Assembly: GCF_034048115.1 (NCBI RefSeq)
Contig: NZ_CP139145.1
Span: 868,001-932,000 of the forward strand
Origin: Pseudarthrobacter sp. IC2-21
GTDB taxonomy: Bacteria > Actinomycetota > Actinomycetes > Actinomycetales > Micrococcaceae
Length of the DNA stretch: 64,000 nt
Reading direction: 5' to 3'
Below are positions 34,275 to 43,139 of this stretch, piece by piece. Within the stretch, counting starts at the first letter, position 1; each line of letters opens with the position of its first letter. The position numbers were made by a program, and so were the translations under genes. Under the pieces are notes generated by a model that was not told where the DNA came from, did not search any database, and was given only the letters and a program-made list of their open reading frames with translations.

Positions 34275-35408
34275 ATGAACCGTGCCGGCGGTCTGGTCCC
34301 CAGCCCGCGGACCATCGAGGTCGAAAGCCTTGAGGGCTTCGACCGCCTGGTGGCGGCCGGCGCCGTGTCGATGCGCGGCTGGCACGCCCAGTCCCTGGAC
34401 CTGCGCGGCCGGACGGCCGCGCTGGAAAGACTGGACGCGGAAGGCGCCATTTTCCTCGGCTGTACCTTCGATCAGGACGTCGAAGCAGGACTGCGGCGCC
34501 GCGGTGCCCTGATTTTTCCCAAGCTTGAAGGTGTGCCGTTTGATCCTTACCGGGCAGGGCTGTACACCCCGCAGGAACTGTACGCCGGACTGGATCACGC
34601 ACCCTATGAGGAACTTCCGGATGCCCTGGTGTATCACTGGAGCATCCGTCCCGGGCAGCGGCACCGGCTGGACGCCACCCTGGCATCGGCGCTGCACGAT
34701 CACGCCATCGGCGACGCACTGGACGAGTTCATGCGCTCGGAGCTCCGCGCGGGCCGGGCCACAGTAGGGGTGATGGGCGGCCACACAGCCCGCCGCGGCA
34801 CCCTGGAATTCGCCCAGGCCGCAGCGCTGGGACGGCTCCTCGCCCAGACCGGCAGGCTGGTGGCAACAGGCGGCGGTCCGGGCGCCATGGAGGCCGCCAA
34901 CCTCGGCGCCTACCTCAGCGGAATTCCCGACGCGGGGTTCCAGGAGGTGCTGGCCGGGCTTGGGGCCGTGCCCGGCTTCCGGCCCTCGGTGTCCGCCTGG
35001 GCACGCGAGGCGGCGGCCGTCGTCGAACGTTATCCGGACGGAACCCCCTCGTTGGGTGTCCCCACCTGGTTCTACGGGCATGAGCCGCCCAACTACTTCG
35101 CCACGCACATCGCCAAGTACTTCGCCAATTCAATCCGGGAGGCGATCCTGCTGGAACTGTGCGACGGCGGAGTGATCTTCCTGCCCGGAGCGGCAGGTAC
35201 CGTGCAGGAAATCTTCCAGGACGCATGCGAAAACTATTACAGTTCCCGGGAAGCAGTCACTCCCATGGTGCTGGTTGGCAGGCGCCATTGGGAGCAGGAA
35301 CTGCCCGCGTGGCCGATGTTGCACCGGCTCGCGGCAGGCAGGCCCATGGCAGACCGGATCTTCCTTGTGGACAGCGTGGCCGAAGCACTCGCCGTGCTGG
35401 GCGTTTAG
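34275..35408 (+). CDS. LOG-family protein (lysine decarboxylase-like Rossmann fold)
   Basis: 377 residues. The C-terminal two thirds carry both LOG signatures: GGGPGAMEAAN and PGAAGTVQEIFQD (PGGxGTxxE variant with Ala for Gly). LOG enzymes are cytokinin riboside 5'-monophosphate phosphoribohydrolases or related nucleotide hydrolases. The first ~150 residues are an extra domain absent from the ~200-residue plant LOGs, so the substrate may differ. TAGGTT (34263-34268) ends 7 nt before ATG 34275, again suggesting leaderless transcription. Confidence 0.85.
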   Translation: MNRAGGLVPSPRTIEVESLEGFDRLVAAGAVSMRGWHAQSLDLRGRTAALERLDAEGAIFLGCTFDQDVEAGLRRRGALIFPKLEGVPFDPYRAGLYTPQELYAGLDHAPYEELPDALVYHWSIRPGQRHRLDATLASALHDHAIGDALDEFMRSELRAGRATVGVMGGHTARRGTLEFAQAAALGRLLAQTGRLVATGGGPGAMEAANLGAYLSGIPDAGFQEVLAGLGAVPGFRPSVSAWAREAAAVVERYPDGTPSLGVPTWFYGHEPPNYFATHIAKYFANSIREAILLELCDGGVIFLPGAAGTVQEIFQDACENYYSSREAVTPMVLVGRRHWEQELPAWPMLHRLAAGRPMADRIFLVDSVAEALAVLGV

Positions 35409-35420
35409 CCCACCACAGCG

Positions 35421-36563
35421 TTAGCCCACCACCGTGCCGAAGGCGAGGCCCAGGACGTAGGTCACGGCGGCCGCCCCCAGGCCAATGGCGAGCTGGCGCA
35501 GGCCGCGGCTCAGAGGCGAGGTCCCGGACAGCAGCCCGACGATGCCGCCGGTTACCAGCAGCGCCAGCCCCACGAGCACGCCGGCCACCGCCAGGGCGGG
35601 CACGCCGGTCAGGCCGAACAGGAACGGCAGGATGGGCACCACGGCGCCGGAGGCGAAGAAGCAGAAGCTGGACAGTGCGGCGCCCCACGCGGTCCCCACG
35701 GCTTCGTGCTCGTCCTCGGTCTCGGGAAGCTCGGGCTGAAGGGACAGGCTGGGATCGCAGTCGCAGTTGAGCAGCCCCATGCGTTCGGCAACGCGGTGTT
35801 CGGCTGCTTCGCGGGACATCCCACGCGCCAGATAGACAAGCAGGAGCTCGTTGTGTTCGAGGTCCAGGTTCGGCGCGGCGGCGAGCGTGATCTGCGTGGG
35901 CCGGGTGGCCGCCAGCAGCTCCCGCTGGGAGCGCACGGAAACGAACTCTCCGGCCGCCATGGACATGGCGCCGGCCAGGAGTCCGGCGATGCCGCTGAGA
36001 AGCACCACACCGCTGGCCACCCCGGAAGCGGCCATGCCCACCACGAGCGAGAGGTTGCTGACCAGGCCGTCGTTTGCCCCGAAGACGGCGGCCCGGAAAG
36101 TCCCGGCAAGCCGGTTGCGGCCCCGGGTGGCCAGGCCGCGGACCACTTCCTCGTGGATCTGTTCATCTGCCGCCATGGCGTCCGTGGCGTTGGGATCCTT
36201 GGCGTAGGGCGAGCGGCCCTCGGCGCGCTGGGCCAGTGCCAGGACGAAGACCGAACCGAAGTGGCGGGCCAGGAAGCCCAGCAGCTGGCTGCGGAAGGAC
36301 GCGGGCCGCGGCTTGCCTGCGTGCTCACCGAGGAGCTGGAGCCAGTGGGCCTCGTGCCGGCCTTCGGCTTCGGCCAGGGCCAGCAGGATGTCGCGCTCTT
36401 CGCCGTCACGGTTTTGTGCCAGATCGCGATAGACGGCGGCCTCTGCGCGTTCATCCGCCAGGTACTGGCGCCAGCGGCGGAGGTCGGCCGGGGTGGGCTT
36501 GCCGGTTCCCGGCGGCGCCTGGTCTGTCGGCTTGGATTGGTTTGAATGGGTGGGGTGAGACAC
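35421..36563 (-). CDS. MbfA-like membrane protein: ferritin-like domain fused to VIT1/CCC1 domain
   Basis: 380 residues. The N-terminal ~140 residues are a ferritin-like helical domain with diiron-type residues (RAEAAVYRDLA, EAEGRHEAHWLQLL, AADEQIHEEVV). The rest is a VIT1/CCC1 transporter (AAVFGANDGLVSNLSLVVG, GAMSMAAGEFVSVRSQREL, then four more hydrophobic helices). This is the layout of membrane-bound ferritin MbfA, which in other bacteria exports iron and aids peroxide resistance. GTG 36563 is chosen because AGGAG lies 5 nt upstream; a longer ATG start lacks a ribosome-binding site. Confidence 0.88.
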   Translation of the reverse strand: MSHPTHSNQSKPTDQAPPGTGKPTPADLRRWRQYLADERAEAAVYRDLAQNRDGEERDILLALAEAEGRHEAHWLQLLGEHAGKPRPASFRSQLLGFLARHFGSVFVLALAQRAEGRSPYAKDPNATDAMAADEQIHEEVVRGLATRGRNRLAGTFRAAVFGANDGLVSNLSLVVGMAASGVASGVVLLSGIAGLLAGAMSMAAGEFVSVRSQRELLAATRPTQITLAAAPNLDLEHNELLLVYLARGMSREAAEHRVAERMGLLNCDCDPSLSLQPELPETEDEHEAVGTAWGAALSSFCFFASGAVVPILPFLFGLTGVPALAVAGVLVGLALLVTGGIVGLLSGTSPLSRGLRQLAIGLGAAAVTYVLGLAFGTVVG

Positions 36564-36818
36564 TGGAACTCCTGTGCTGGATAGGGCATGGTTCGGCCCC
36601 ATTGCAGCGTCCAGACTACCGCGTTAAACCGCGGATTTTCGGCTGGCAGACCTCACTGCCGGGTTTCGGTTTACCTCAAAATCGGCGGCGGTACGGGCCA
36701 CTCCCGAGGGGGTGCCAAAGGCCCTTGACCGGGCTGGCGGGCGGTGCTCTGATGAAGATGTGGAGCTTGGTGGCTCCCACTGCATGAGCACGTCAGGCGA
36801 TCAAACGGAGGTTGAATC

Positions 36819-37055
36819 ATGAACACCGCCGGACCCCAACCGGACATGCCGCACCTGGACGCAGTAGAAGCGGATCCCGCTTACGACTACGCAGAGGATG
36901 TCCCCATCAACGAAGACGAGTGGGATGCCGAGGACGAGTTCCTGGACGCCGAAGAAGCCGTGATCCCCACACCCCCGGTGGAAGTAGACGCCGAGGAACG
37001 CGTGGTTCCGCTGGATGACGACGAATTCCGCGAGGCCGAATCGGACACTGAATAG
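36819..37055 (+). CDS. Small, extremely acidic protein of unknown function
   Basis: 78 residues with about 29 Asp/Glu and only two Arg and no Lys. Clusters such as INEDEWDAEDEFLDAEEA and LDDDEFREAESDTE suggest an intrinsically disordered polyanion. ATG 36819 has CGGAGG 7 nt upstream, a strong ribosome-binding site, and a terminator hairpin lies 5 bp after the stop, so this is a real single-gene unit. No family recognised; a DNA mimic or nucleic-acid-binding-protein partner is a guess. Confidence 0.75.
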   Translation: MNTAGPQPDMPHLDAVEADPAYDYAEDVPINEDEWDAEDEFLDAEEAVIPTPPVEVDAEERVVPLDDDEFREAESDTE

Positions 37056-37060
37056 AACGG

Positions 37061-37113
37061 ACGACGGCGGCACTTTCGGTTTCCCTGCGACGGAACCGAG
37101 GTGCCGCCGTCGT
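37061..37113 (+). terminator. Terminator of the small acidic protein gene
   Basis: ACGACGGCGGCAC (37061-37073) pairs perfectly with GTGCCGCCGTCGT (37101-37113), and the inner TCGGTTTCC/GGAACCGA extends the stem. Confidence 0.8.
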
Positions 37114-37231
37114 GCGCCTGCCGTTGCGGACGCTGTTTGACTGCCGCGGTGCGTGCCGCGGTCTGCCGGCGGTTGGCCACTAGGATTGCTCCAGAGATGG
37201 GGCCGGACCGCCGGCCACGAAAGGTCCGCAC

Positions 37232-37807
37232 ATGAAGGCACTGCCAGTCGAGCCGAGCAACGTTCCGGTGGCCATCGGGTCCAGAATCCGCGCTGCCCGG
37301 CAGTCGCAGCGTCTGACCATAGAACAGGTTGCCGACGCCACCGGCCTGACCAAGGGATTTCTCAGCCGCGTGGAGCGGGACCTGACCTCCCCCTCCGTGG
37401 CCTCGCTGGTGACCTTGTGCCAGGTTCTCTCCATCTCCATCGGCGACCTGTTCGCCGCCCCGGAAACCCATCTGACCAGGCGGGATGAAGGTCCCCGGAT
37501 CTCGCTCGGCGGCGAAGGCATCGTGGAGCGGTTGCTGACTGCCCGCTCCGAACGGCGCATCCAGATCATCCAGGCCGTCATCGCGCCGCACGGCCGGGGC
37601 GAAGCCGAACTGTATGCCGTGGACTGCGACGTTGACGTCCTGCATGTGGTCAAGGGCAGCATCCGCCTGATCATGACAAACGAGGAATTCGACCTCACCT
37701 CCGGCGACACCGTGACGTTTCCGGGCCGCGAACCCCATACATGGGTTAATCCGACCAACGAACCGGTGGAGGTTCTCTGGGTCCTGGTACCCGCCGCCAG
37801 CCGCTGA
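37232..37807 (+). CDS. XRE-family regulator with C-terminal cupin domain
   Basis: 191 residues. N-terminal helix-turn-helix (IGSRIRAARQSQRLTIEQVADATGLTKGFLSRVERD) followed by a cupin sensor (AVDCDVDVLHVVKGSIRLI, LTSGDTVTFPGREPHTWVNPTNEP). This PuuR-like layout usually senses amines or amino acids. It lies 100 bp upstream of, and co-directional with, the ureohydrolase and ThDP-enzyme genes, which it probably controls. GAAAGG precedes ATG 37232 by 8 nt. Confidence 0.9.
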   Translation: MKALPVEPSNVPVAIGSRIRAARQSQRLTIEQVADATGLTKGFLSRVERDLTSPSVASLVTLCQVLSISIGDLFAAPETHLTRRDEGPRISLGGEGIVERLLTARSERRIQIIQAVIAPHGRGEAELYAVDCDVDVLHVVKGSIRLIMTNEEFDLTSGDTVTFPGREPHTWVNPTNEPVEVLWVLVPAASR

Positions 37808-37907
37808 CAGGACGGGCTGTGGAGTAAACACTTGGTGCGCATAGGTCAACCCGGGTCTATGATGGCAGTCACACATCAAACAGCATTTCTTGAAGGAGAG
37901 GCCCGCC

Positions 37908-38975
37908 GTGGAAGAACTGCGCATCGAAGCCAACGGGAACCTCGGCCCCATCGATTCCGCCCGCATCCCGCGCTACGCCGGAGCCGCCACGTACGCCCGG
38001 CTGCCGCGCCTGGACCAGGTGGCCAAGGCCGATGTGACGGTGGTGGGCGTCCCCTTCGACTCGGGCGTCTCGTACCGGCCCGGCGCGCGCTTCGGCGCCA
38101 ACCATGTCCGGGAAGCCAGCCGCCTGCTGCGTCCCTACAACCCCGCCTGGGACGTGAGCCCGTTCGAAAACGTGCAGGTGGCCGACGCCGGCGACATGGC
38201 CGTCAACCCGTTCAACATCAACGAAGCCATCGAAACCATCCAGCAGAACGCCCTGGACCTCACGGCTGCCGGAAGCAAACTGGTGACCCTCGGCGGGGAT
38301 CACACCATCGCGCTGCCGCTTCTCCGCGCCGCAGCCGAACGGGCAGGCGGGCCGGTGGCCATGCTGCACTTTGACGCGCACCTTGACACCTGGGACACCT
38401 ACTTCGGCGCGGAATATACGCACGGAACGCCGTTTCGCCGGGCCGTTGAAGAAGGCATTCTGGACACCGAAGCGATCAGCCACATCGGCACGCGCGGCCC
38501 GCTCTACGGCAAGAAGGATCTCGACGACGACCACCGCTTCGGTTTCGGCATCGTCACTTCGGCCGACGTCTACTACCAGGGCGTCCTGGAGACGGTGGCC
38601 AAGGTCCGCGACCGCATCGGCAGCAGGCCGTTGTACATCTCCGTGGACATCGATGTCCTGGATCCTGCGCACGCCCCCGGCACCGGAACCCCCGAGGCGG
38701 GCGGCATCACCAGCCGTGAACTCCTGGAAATCATCCGCGGGCTCCGCGGCCTGAACCTGGTGGGCGCCGACGTCGTCGAAGTGGCCCCCGCCTACGACCA
38801 CGCCGAAATCACCGGCGTGGCCGCGAGCCACGTGGCCTACGAGCTGATCACCCTCATGGCGGACAATGCCGTGGACGGCGGGCGTTTCGGCGCCGCCAAC
38901 GGCTACGCTGCCCAGGCCCTCGGCCGGGAACCGCACCAACTCGCCGGCTTCGCCGCCGTTACAAAGGAGCCCTAG
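37908..38975 (+). CDS. speB: Ureohydrolase: agmatinase or guanidinobutyrase
   Basis: 355 residues. Arginase-superfamily manganese motifs are complete: [21 protein letters not shown], and [19 protein letters not shown]. It releases urea from a guanidino compound; agmatine, 4-guanidinobutyrate and guanidine itself are known substrates in this family, and sequence reading alone cannot choose. GTG 37908 has AAGGAGAG 7 nt upstream. TATGAT (37857-37862) is a likely -10. The ThDP enzyme begins on the next base after its stop, so they share a pathway. The speB symbol is the family default, not a substrate claim. Confidence 0.85.
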   Translation: MEELRIEANGNLGPIDSARIPRYAGAATYARLPRLDQVAKADVTVVGVPFDSGVSYRPGARFGANHVREASRLLRPYNPAWDVSPFENVQVADAGDMAVNPFNINEAIETIQQNALDLTAAGSKLVTLGGDHTIALPLLRAAAERAGGPVAMLHFDAHLDTWDTYFGAEYTHGTPFRRAVEEGILDTEAISHIGTRGPLYGKKDLDDDHRFGFGIVTSADVYYQGVLETVAKVRDRIGSRPLYISVDIDVLDPAHAPGTGTPEAGGITSRELLEIIRGLRGLNLVGADVVEVAPAYDHAEITGVAASHVAYELITLMADNAVDGGRFGAANGYAAQALGREPHQLAGFAAVTKEP

Positions 38976-40712
38976 ATGACTGAATTCGACGCCGGCACGC
39001 ATGCTGCCGCCTCCCCGGCAGCAGGCAGCACCGGCCAGCGCAACGGCGGGGACCTCGTGGTCGAGACCCTCGAAGCCCTCGGCGCGAAGACAGTCTTCGG
39101 CATCCCGGGCCAGCACGCGCTGGGCCTGTTCGACGCGATGGGCCGCGGCAACCTGCATTTTGTGTCCTCCCGGGTGGAGAACAACTCGGCTTTCGCCGCG
39201 GACGGCTACGCCCGTGCCACGGGGGAGGTGGGGGTGCTGTTCCTGTCCACCGGACCGGGCGCGCTCACGTCCCTGGCCGGGCTGCAGGAGGCCTACGCAA
39301 CCGGCGTGCCCATGGTGGTGGTGGCCAGCCAGATCCCGCTCGACGGCCTGGGGGCCCGCCGCAAGGGCATGCTCCACCAGCTCGATGACCAGAAGGCCTC
39401 AGCCGCGAACGTCACCAAGAGCCAGCGCCTGATCCAGCACGCCTCCGGCATCCCCTCGGCCATCCAGGACGCCTGGACCGAGGCGATCTCCTCGCCGCAG
39501 GGCCCGGTGTGGCTGGAAATCCCGCAGAACGTGCTGCTGGATCCCATCATGGTCCCCCCGGTGGAGGATGCGCTGGCCGAAGCCGCGGACAACCCTCCCC
39601 GGGTGGAGCTGATCCGCGAAGCCGTGAGGTGGCTCTCGACGGCGGAACGCCCCGCCATCATCGCGGGCGGGGGCACCCGGCGGGGCCGGGCGGAGAAGTC
39701 CCTGCTGTCGATTGCCGAAAAGCTGCGGGCACCGGTGATCTGTACTCCTGGCGGCAACGGCGCGTTCCCCTGGAACCATGAGCTGTCGCTGCAGTCCTGG
39801 ATCGAGGACCGGCACATGACCGACGTGCTGGAGGATGCCGATGTCCTGATCGTGATCGGCTCCTCCCTGGGCGAGGTCACCTCCAACTACTTCACGTTCG
39901 AGCCCCGCGGGCGGATCATCCAGATCGACGCCGAACCGCGCGTCCTCGAATCGAACCGCCCCGGCCTGGGTATCCGGGCTGACGCCGGCCAGGCGCTCGC
40001 CGCCCTCGACGAAGCCCTGGCGGCACCGGTCCGCAGCGGTGCCGCCGGAATCAGCGCGGCCGAAACAGTCCGCAGCTGGCATGGCGTCGCCCCCGAAACG
40101 TTGGTCCAGGAGTCCCTTGCGAAGGTGCGCGCCCGGCTGGAATCACAGGATCTGGCCAAGGAACTGAAGTTCATGGCGGATATCCGCGAGGCCGTGCCCG
40201 GCGATATGCAAACCTTTTGGGACATGACCATCGCCGCCTATTGGGGCTGGAGCTGCTGGGATGCCAGGGAAGGCCAGTTCCACTCCGCCCAGGGAGCAGG
40301 CGGCCTCGGCTATGGCTTCCCGGCAGCCATCGGCGGCGCGGTAGGCCTTGAAACGCTGGGCCGGCCCGGACGGGTCCTCGCCGTCTCCGGTGACGGGTCC
40401 TCCATGTACTCCATCGCCGAACTCGCCACCGCCAAACAGCACAACGTCCCGGTCACCTGGCTCATTGTTGACGACGGCGGCTACGGCATCCTGCGCGAAT
40501 ACATGGTGGGCGCCTTTGGCAAGGCCACGGCCACCGAGCTCACCCGCCCGGACTTCGTCAAGCTCGCCGAAGCGTTCGGTGTGCCGGCCACCCGGGTGGC
40601 CCCCGAGGATGTGGGGGACGCGCTCAAGGCGGGATTCGCGGCTGACGGGCCGAACGTCGTCGTCGTCGAAACGCTCCTCAAAATGTTCGCGCCCACGCAC
40701 CTGGGCATCTAA
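38976..40712 (+). CDS. Thiamine diphosphate-dependent decarboxylase-like enzyme (candidate 2-oxoarginine decarboxylase)
   Basis: 578 residues, three-domain ThDP enzyme. Pyrimidine domain with GIPGQHALGLF and RVENNSAFAADGYAR (catalytic Glu), central Rossmann-like domain (RPAIIAGGGTRRG), and pyrophosphate domain GDGSSMYSIAEL ending IVDDGGYG, where Asp replaces the usual Asn of the metal motif. It resembles acetolactate-synthase/benzoylformate-decarboxylase relatives, including AruI, which decarboxylates 5-guanidino-2-oxopentanoate. The abutting ureohydrolase would then be a guanidinobutyrase. No dehydrogenase or transaminase for that route is next to it, so the assignment is an inference. Confidence 0.75.
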   Translation: MTEFDAGTHAAASPAAGSTGQRNGGDLVVETLEALGAKTVFGIPGQHALGLFDAMGRGNLHFVSSRVENNSAFAADGYARATGEVGVLFLSTGPGALTSLAGLQEAYATGVPMVVVASQIPLDGLGARRKGMLHQLDDQKASAANVTKSQRLIQHASGIPSAIQDAWTEAISSPQGPVWLEIPQNVLLDPIMVPPVEDALAEAADNPPRVELIREAVRWLSTAERPAIIAGGGTRRGRAEKSLLSIAEKLRAPVICTPGGNGAFPWNHELSLQSWIEDRHMTDVLEDADVLIVIGSSLGEVTSNYFTFEPRGRIIQIDAEPRVLESNRPGLGIRADAGQALAALDEALAAPVRSGAAGISAAETVRSWHGVAPETLVQESLAKVRARLESQDLAKELKFMADIREAVPGDMQTFWDMTIAAYWGWSCWDAREGQFHSAQGAGGLGYGFPAAIGGAVGLETLGRPGRVLAVSGDGSSMYSIAELATAKQHNVPVTWLIVDDGGYGILREYMVGAFGKATATELTRPDFVKLAEAFGVPATRVAPEDVGDALKAGFAADGPNVVVVETLLKMFAPTHLGI

Positions 40713-40756
40713 AGGTCGCCTCCTCCTATTAGTTTCCCAAAGTAACCATTTAGCGA

Positions 40757-40779
40757 TATAGTTGCTTGAGGCAAACAAC
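40757..40779. promoter_or_regulatory. MarR promoter and operator
   Basis: -10-like TATAGT (40757-40762) overlapped by the imperfect palindrome GTTGCTTGAGGCAAACAAC (40761-40779; seven of nine base pairs), 17 bp before the MarR start. A MarR dimer here would repress its own operon. Confidence 0.65.
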
Positions 40780-40795
40780 TGAGGAGTAATTCATC

Positions 40796-41272
40796 ATGGC
40801 AGTCGCGCCGGACACCGCAGCGGATCTGGTCTACCGCATCTTCGATCTGCAGCGGGTGGTCCGATGCGTCGCGTCGGCGAGCTTCCGCGGGCAGGACACC
40901 GGTGTGGCGCTTCAGGGTGTGCTCCGGTATGTGGGGGAGGGGGAGTCCCGCGCCACGCACCTTGCGGAGCGCCTGGGCGTATCGGCCCCCGTCCTCAGCC
41001 GGCACATCGCGGACCTCGAAGAGCAGGGGTACGTTGTCCGGCGGCAGGACCCGTCCGACGGGCGCGCCCAGTTGGTTGCCCTCTCCCAGGCAGGCGTGGA
41101 GAAGCTCCGTCAGATCGAGGAGCAGCGCACGGCCACCCTGCAGGGCTACCTCAGCAACTGGAGCCAGGAGGACGCCGAAGACACCGCGCGGGTCCTGTCC
41201 CGGCTTTCCGAGGCAATCAAACAATCAGCCCGGGCAACGGCGGCCGGTCCCATCACCACACCGACCCCCTAG
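40796..41272 (+). CDS. MarR-family transcriptional regulator
   Basis: 158 residues. Winged helix with ATHLAERLGVSAPVLSRHIADLEEQGYVVRRQDPSDGRAQLVALSQAG, the MarR wing signature DPSDGR included. GAGGAG lies 8 nt before ATG 40796. The efflux pump gene starts 10 bp after the stop, so it most likely controls drug efflux and is relieved by a phenolic or drug ligand. Confidence 0.93.
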   Translation: MAVAPDTAADLVYRIFDLQRVVRCVASASFRGQDTGVALQGVLRYVGEGESRATHLAERLGVSAPVLSRHIADLEEQGYVVRRQDPSDGRAQLVALSQAGVEKLRQIEEQRTATLQGYLSNWSQEDAEDTARVLSRLSEAIKQSARATAAGPITTPTP

Positions 41273-41282
41273 AAGGACTCTT

Positions 41283-42917
41283 ATGTCGAGCCAACCACCC
41301 GCCGCGCCACCCTTGGCGATGACCCACCGCCAGATCATGGAAGCCCTGACCGGGCTCCTCGCTGCGTTCTTCACCGCCATCCTCAGCAGCACCATCGTGG
41401 CCAACGCGCTGCCCACCATCATGTCCGACCTGCACGGCACCCAGACCGACTTCGCCTGGGTCATCACCGCCGCCCTCCTGGCCAACGCCGTCACCACCCC
41501 CATCTGGGGCAAGCTGGCGGACCTCTTCAACAAAAAGATCCTGGTCCAGCTGAGCATCGTCATCTTTGTGGCCGGTTCCGTGATGGCCGGCCTCTCCGAA
41601 ACCATCCCGCTGCTGCTCACCGCCCGCGTTATCCAGGGTGTTGCCATGGGCGGGCTCACTGCCCTGGCGCAGGCCATCATCGGCACCATGATCCCGCCGC
41701 GGGACCGCGGCAAATACTCCGGCTACATGGGCGGCGTGATGGCCGTCGGCACCGCCGGTGGCCCGCTGCTCGGCGGATTCATCGTGGACAGCCCGCTGGG
41801 CTGGCGCTGGACCTTCTTCGTCTGCGTGCCGCTCGCCGTCGTCGCCCTCATCCTCCTGCAGCTGACCCTCAAGATCCAGCACGTCAGGCGCCCCGCCAAG
41901 ATCGACTGGCTCGGCTCCATCCTGCTGACCTCCGGTGTGAGCCTCCTGCTGATCTGGGTTTCCTTCGCCGGCAACCCCGCCTACTACGACTGGGTCTCCT
42001 GGCAGTCGGCCGCCATGGTGGGCGGCGGCCTGGTGCTGCTGGCCCTGCTGGTGCTCGTGGAATCCAAGGTGGAACAGCCCATCATTCCGCTGAAGATCAT
42101 CTCCGAGCGAACCACCGCCCTGGCCATCCTCGCCTCCGTGGCAGTGGGCATTGCGATGTTCGGCTCCACCACCTTCCTGGGCCAGTACTTCCAGGTGGCG
42201 CGCGGTGCCACACCCACCGAAGCCGGTCTCCTGACCCTGCCGATGATTGCAGGCAACCTGACAGGCTCCGTTGTGTCCGGCCTGCTGATCAGCCGCACGG
42301 GTAAGTGGAAGGGCTACCTGATCGGCGGTTCCATCCTGCTCATCGGCGGCCTGGGCCTCGCCGGCACCATGGACCACACCACGGAGCTCTGGCAGGCCGG
42401 AATCTTCACGGCCATCCTGGGCGTGGGCCTGGGCATGCTGATGCAGAACCTGGTGCTGGCCGTCCAGAACACCGTCCGGGCCTCGGACATAGGCACAGCC
42501 AGCGCGTCCGTGGCCTTCTTCCGCTCGGTAGGCGGGGCCATCGGCGTCGCCGTCCTCGGCGCCGTGCTCAGTAACCGGGTCACCCAGCTCGCCACGGAGG
42601 GCCTGGCCGCGGCCGGCATCCCTGTGACCGGCGGCTCGGCCGGGGCCTCGCTGGACCTGGTGGACATGCCCGCACCTGTCCGCGAGATCATGCGCGCCGC
42701 GTACGGTGATGCCACTGCAGAGGTCTTCCTGATCTCCGCCGTGGTGGCCGTGGTGGCGCTGATCTCAGTGCTGTTCATCAAGGAACGCCCGCTGCGGCGC
42801 ACGGTGGACATCCAGCCGGACACCAAGCCCGGCACCAGGGCTGACAGCAATCCCGACGGCCAACCGAACGCTGACGGCGAGCGTTCGACGGCGGGCCTTG
42901 CGTCCGCCCGTCACTGA
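41283..42917 (+). CDS. MFS drug efflux transporter, DHA2 family (14 TM)
   Basis: 544 residues with about 14 membrane segments. DHA2/EmrB signatures: STIVANALPTIMSDL (motif D1), WGKLADLFNKK (motif A), GGPLLGGFIVD (motif C) and GWRWTFFVCVP. The C-terminal 45 residues are hydrophilic. It would expel drugs or dyes in exchange for protons. ATG 41283 has AGAAGGA upstream and is in operon with marR. Confidence 0.92.
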   Translation: MSSQPPAAPPLAMTHRQIMEALTGLLAAFFTAILSSTIVANALPTIMSDLHGTQTDFAWVITAALLANAVTTPIWGKLADLFNKKILVQLSIVIFVAGSVMAGLSETIPLLLTARVIQGVAMGGLTALAQAIIGTMIPPRDRGKYSGYMGGVMAVGTAGGPLLGGFIVDSPLGWRWTFFVCVPLAVVALILLQLTLKIQHVRRPAKIDWLGSILLTSGVSLLLIWVSFAGNPAYYDWVSWQSAAMVGGGLVLLALLVLVESKVEQPIIPLKIISERTTALAILASVAVGIAMFGSTTFLGQYFQVARGATPTEAGLLTLPMIAGNLTGSVVSGLLISRTGKWKGYLIGGSILLIGGLGLAGTMDHTTELWQAGIFTAILGVGLGMLMQNLVLAVQNTVRASDIGTASASVAFFRSVGGAIGVAVLGAVLSNRVTQLATEGLAAAGIPVTGGSAGASLDLVDMPAPVREIMRAAYGDATAEVFLISAVVAVVALISVLFIKERPLRRTVDIQPDTKPGTRADSNPDGQPNADGERSTAGLASARH

Positions 42918-42938
42918 CCGCCCGTAATTGCTTGCCCG

Positions 42939-42977
42939 AACGGCCACCGAGTCCCCCGAACGGGCCCGGTGGCCGTT
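42939..42977 (+). terminator. Terminator of the marR-MFS operon
   Basis: AACGGCCACCG (42939-42949) and CGGTGGCCGTT (42967-42977), an 11-bp perfect stem followed by TCG; 21 bp after the MFS stop. Confidence 0.65.
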
Positions 42978-43139
42978 TCGCGGCAGAACACCGGCTCCCG
43001 TACGCCCCCGGGGATGATTCTGCCCCGGCGTATATCCGCCGGACAACGGATTTTGTACAGTAGGTAGGCTAATAATGTCGGCCTCTGCTGCTAAGACTTA
43101 TCCCATCATTTCGCGCTCTCTCCCTAAGGACCCGTGGGC

